This document shows positions 60,364 through 64,000 of a stretch of DNA of 64,000 nt, piece by piece (within the stretch, counting starts at the first letter, position 1; the number at the start of each line of letters is the position of its first letter). The DNA is from Taenia hydatigena (Eukaryota > Platyhelminthes > Cestoda > Cyclophyllidea > Taeniidae). A program made the position numbers and the translations under genes. The stretch covers positions 11,816,519 through 11,880,518 of the forward strand of contig JADWOT020000006.1 in NCBI GenBank assembly GCA_036345935.2, read 5' to 3'. Under the pieces are notes generated by a model. The model was not told where the DNA came from and did no database searches. It worked only from the letters and a program-made list of their open reading frames with translations.

Positions 60364-60833
60364 CCCAAAAAAGACCTTAGGTTAGATCCAACACGATTCG
60401 TAATGATGCCAAAGGCCCATGTATGCGGATTAACTAAAAGTGTAAATTTAAATGTAAACACATCGACAAACGTCATTTACTCAAATAAATTTGTTACCCC
60501 TCAAAAAGCAAACAAATAATTTTATCAAACCCAGAAAACATTTTGACAGCACAGTAAAGGGGGCAATGTGGTGCATTTCTCTGTTGAGTTTAAAGCAAAT
60601 GATAGATTTTGGACTTGGTTGATGCAAAATGTCACAGTTTATTAGCTTTGTCTAGTTTGTTTGAAATTTTATCAGTGTTACACTTGCAGGAAGGTTCTTC
60701 TTACCAAACGAGCGTGACTGCGGCTAACGGAGGCACATTTACTCAACATAAATTTAACGTATTGCAGAGCTCCAATGCCCTCCTAAAACCATGAGAAGAC
60801 ATGGCTATCAGTCAATATGTGTATTTTTGGCCT
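60364..60833. other. Promoter-side spacer of the tetraspanin
   Basis: No gene supported (plus frame 60609-60794 is unsupported). It ends at the edge of repeat copy B. Confidence 0.4.
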
Positions 60834-62054
60834 ACAATGAAACTTCAGTCTACTATCACCGCACTTGTGCAGGCCACCCAGCAGCGGTACATTCTCGGAG
60901 TACCTATGCAGCGTCCCGAGGCTCCCTCGGAGGCAAAAGAAGGCAGAATGCTAGGGTAGAATATATATATTCAACGGACAGAGGGAAATCGGCTGCTGGC
61001 ATGGCCCGGAGGCCAGCCCATGCAGCTAGGGCAGTACGGCCACCTCTGTAACCTTGACCGAAACCGGTAGTTCCAACAAACAAAGTACACCCAAGTAATC
61101 CGTTACCGAAATCGAGAATTATTCAACCAACTACCATATCACATAACCACTCTCCTCTTTTGCGCGTCCAATCCCACGCTTTCCCTCCCAACCCTTCGTT
61201 TCAACCATTACAATGCAATTGGTACTATAAGGATACACTCAAGGGCCAACCGTCCCACTAGTCGAACCTCGATGCAAAGTGAAGATACCTCACCGCAACA
61301 TCACTCATCTCACTTGGCGATTCCACTACATCTGCACTCTCGTCCTGCAGGACACTTGCACTGGAAGAACAAGGGAATGTGTGCTGACTATCACGCGCGT
61401 CCATAGCCAATCGTAGGAACACTAGCCTACAAGCAGAGTCATGTTACTAATGCTGGGGTTCAGCATAGTCCCGTGGGGAGGGACATCCGCATCTATGTCT
61501 CCTCGCCACTTGGTGCCCACTTCAAAGCTGCCCAGTCACATCGATTTGGGTTTCACTTAGGTGGTAGAGAAGTTGAGAAGGCGTCATGTGCTCACGTGAC
61601 TGATATCTGCATGCAGGTATGGTGGACGGCTCCGTGATGACCTTTTCCCGGTAAGTTAGGCTAGTGTCCGTTTAGTTGCTAATGCCATTGCTGCGTAGCA
61701 CGAAGCGTTGCTTTCAGTCCTTTTGTTGTGGGTCGTTGTCGATTCTCCCATCCGTAGTACGTGCACTTCTTCTGTCATGTCAGGGTCCATCACCCATCAG
61801 TCGAAATTGTGGTGGGTGTTCTTTGAGATCGAATCCGGTTTTCACTGTCTCCAATGTATCGCTTCGAGTGGAATATGCATTGTTGGTGTTGTTGGGGGAG
61901 GGCAACTGGCATGGCTAGGGTGTTAGCCCACTGGGTGAAGGAACAATTGCGGAGAGTTAAACAAACAATTAGTGGATTACCCACTTTTCTCAGGAAACTT
62001 ATAAATTCATGAATGAATCGACTGACTAGTTATTTTTATAGTAGAGTTGTATTC
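60834..62054. repeat. Older TRIM-related repeat, copy B (empty TRIM site, own solo LTR)
   Basis: Same unit as 40872-42805. At 61220-61239 it reads straight through the point where TRIM copy 3 sits in copy A (GGTACTATAAGGATACACTC), giving the pre-insertion sequence. It carries instead a solo LTR at 60907-61088. Similarity ends abruptly at about 62054 (after GAGTTGTATTC). Confidence 0.65.
60907..61088 (-). mobile_element. Solo LTR of the TRIM family, 3' edge trimmed
   Basis: LTR starts TGCAG (mutated TGTAG) after ACCTA (60902-60906). It ends at AAAGTAC with the final TACA missing, followed by ACCCA (61089-61093), a one-base variant of the target duplication. The uninterrupted site is present in copy A (GAGTACCTAAGTAAC, about 40937-40951), which confirms the insertion. 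Confidence 0.85.
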
Positions 62055-63415
62055 CTTTTGTACAAAGGAACTCGCAACATCTTATTATTTTTGGCTGTTT
62101 TTTCTACCCAGTTGGAAATCATCATCAAATTAATTTATTAATTTTGAGTCAAGACATTTTCTAAAACTACTTATTTTGGCATTCCGGGATGCGAAGCCTT
62201 ATTGCTTAACAACCATAGGTATGGCCTTTTGTAACTCTCCGTGTCTTCACCGAAGTCGCAATAAGCCTAAATTTTCTAAGGCAATACTTTGGTTAGCTGC
62301 CGAATCTAATAAAGGGCCGCCTTAGATCTCTCCTTCTCTGTGCATTTCCTAAGTGGGTCGACCATCGGACCATGGCAGTGGATCCAGGTCCTTCAGCATG
62401 TCGAAAATGTGTGTATTCTGTGCATTCTGGCTAGTCTCGGGCAAAACAACAATCTTACCAACCCATGGGTATTTGGAGAGCCGTTACCAGCCGGAACGCC
62501 ATGCCGAGAAGCGAAAGTGTAACCTGCGGAGGCTGAAGTTCCCGTGAATATTATCTGAGAATTATAAAACGTATTACATCATTGTATTTAAGTTTATGAA
62601 CGGTGGATAGCTACAAGAGTGTAGCATTTGAACTGGTCGAATGTCTTGACGATTTGACCTGTTTTATAAGATGCACTATTCGTCATGTTTATACAAAAAG
62701 CGATCGTTCGAAAAAGTTTTCTGTGTTTACTAATATTGTCATGCAATAAGTGATCTACTGATGTTTTAAAAATGCCAATCTTTAAAGAATTTTACTGTTT
62801 TAGCTGTGCCGTTGCAGTGATGCGCAGCATCTTCGAATTATGTTTTCGATGTTGCAATCTATGAAAGATCGTGCGGCTTCTAGACATCTCCAATATTTCG
62901 AATCTGTTGATGCTTTGCCTACTATGCAGCACATTAATCAAATCTAGCACAGAGTTCAACCTTAGACGTTACAAGACTGTGGAGCATTCATTGCCGTTCT
63001 GTTGCAACGACGATGTGAGCGGGTCCTGCAAGCGACGAAAATATCCAAGTGGCACTAATAGCAGGCTCTCATTGTAGCTTTATCAGGGACATGAAAACAG
63101 TATCGGGATTGGTGACGTGGAAATGCAATAAGTTCTGTGAATTTGACAACAATCGTATCGCACCTTTAGGCTTCAGAATATTTCTGAATCGTCACCCTCA
63201 GATCAGTGAATGCACAAGCTTTGCGAATTCGGCAATGGAGTAATCGAGCAAATAAACTCCTTCAGTTACATTTTTTCGTAGTGTTTGTTCCCTGCATTAG
63301 ATTGGCCATTTCAATAAGCACTTAATGTAAGTAGTAAAATTTTCACGAGATTTCCAACACGCCGCTATCATAGCACAACAAAAAAATATTCACTCGGTTG
63401 TGCGAAATTGACAAC
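62055..63415. other. Spacer, no supported gene
   Basis: Open frames 62340-62547 and 62871-63243 (plus) are overlapping or unsupported. No repeat recognised apart from the loose likeness noted for 43255-43330. Confidence 0.35.
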
Positions 63416-63575
63416 CTTTCGACAGGCATTCCAACCCTAACTTTTTAATGTGAGCTGGCGTAAGCCGTCGCCAGTTTTCATAACTGGCGTTCCTGCGTTT
63501 GGGGATAGCCCGAATCCCATCGGGACCAGCGACCAGGTGATTAATAGATAAAGGTCTCGGGGCAGATGCCTCCAT
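63416..63575 (-). CDS. Possible first exon of an unrecognised gene
   Basis: ATG-started frame MEASAPRPLSINHLVAGPDG... through RNASYENWRRLTPAHIKKLG, ending at a donor AAAG/GTTGTC in phase 1. The composition is protein-like (charged helix at the end) but no following exon was found to the left. The frame is open further upstream to 63602, so the start is uncertain. Confidence 0.28.
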
Positions 63576-64000
63576 TGACTGACGTACGTACTCTCGGCCC
63601 ACAGCCGGCCAGAGAAAACTGCATGACTTAGCGTCCTAGTCCAAGCCACTGAATCGTCTTAGTAGCGTGTTTTTAGAGGATGAATTAACCCAGACCCTAA
63701 AATGATTATTGACGCATTTTAAGTGCATCTGACCAGGAGAGACGAAGAGAGAGGCGGCGTCTAGGATGTTTGCGAAAATAGCCACGGAAATGAATACCTA
63801 CTGATTTTTGAACAAAAACGTTCTTCTAGAATTGCATGCCTCCCTGGCACAAATGCAGCAGGAATTTTTGAGGTTACGCTTGTTCCACATATAGCTGATT
63901 TACTTTTTTATTTTCATTTGGAAAATGTTGTACCTCAATACTAATTGTCCAAGCGAAGTCAACTTTTTCAGTCATGTACGCGGACTTCATGGCGTCTCTG

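Overview
This window looks like nuclear DNA of a parasitic flatworm, most likely a tapeworm and possibly a taeniid. The evidence is AT-rich spacers, eukaryotic GT-AG splicing, many introns of only about 28-41 bp, compact genes with animal orthologues (MORN5, TRABD, tetraspanin, prominin, an LRR protein), and ~0.9 kb LTR elements built like the miniature terminal-repeat retrotransposons (TRIMs) reported from taeniids. Species cannot be fixed from sequence alone. Gene models were assembled by eye: I required GT-AG (once GC-AG) borders and a continuous reading frame across every junction.

Layout. The first 6 kb hold the 3' end of a gene (131-537), a putative neuropeptide-like precursor (3843-4294) and a small Cys-rich secreted-protein candidate (5627-6000). 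Two full TRIMs lie in opposite orientation at 7555-8456 and 9628-10525. A divergent pair follows: a protein with three FAR1/WRKY-GCM1-like zinc-binding domains (minus, 13438-15429) and MORN5 (plus, 15776-16693), with an X-box-like motif between them. A candidate secreted Cys-containing gene is at 17526-18657. An intronless prominin ORF (21627-24362) sits downstream of paired CCAAT boxes. The middle is gene-poor, with an unrecognised three-exon gene at 30041-31212. An LRR gene (34348-37183, plus) and TRABD (38137-40426, minus) converge. Unrecognised single- and two-exon genes lie at 43882-44835, 45172-45538 and 48678-50130. A six-exon tetraspanin occupies 57759-60363, minus.

Mobile DNA. The TRIM family has three full copies and two solo LTRs. 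Each has recognisable 5-bp target duplications, a tRNA-Leu-type primer site and a polypurine tract where the internal region survives. A ~1 kb older repeat occurs twice (40872-42805 and 60834-62054). One copy carries a full TRIM, the other has the matching empty site plus a different solo LTR. The two arms of this pair differ sharply in divergence, and two of the three full TRIMs have LTRs of two different sub-types, so conversion or template mixing has acted here.

The most interesting non-repeat items are the intact three-domain FAR1-like gene with eight tiny introns, the 77-residue prohormone-like ORF, and several small secreted or unrecognised genes that become visible only when ~32-bp introns are allowed.
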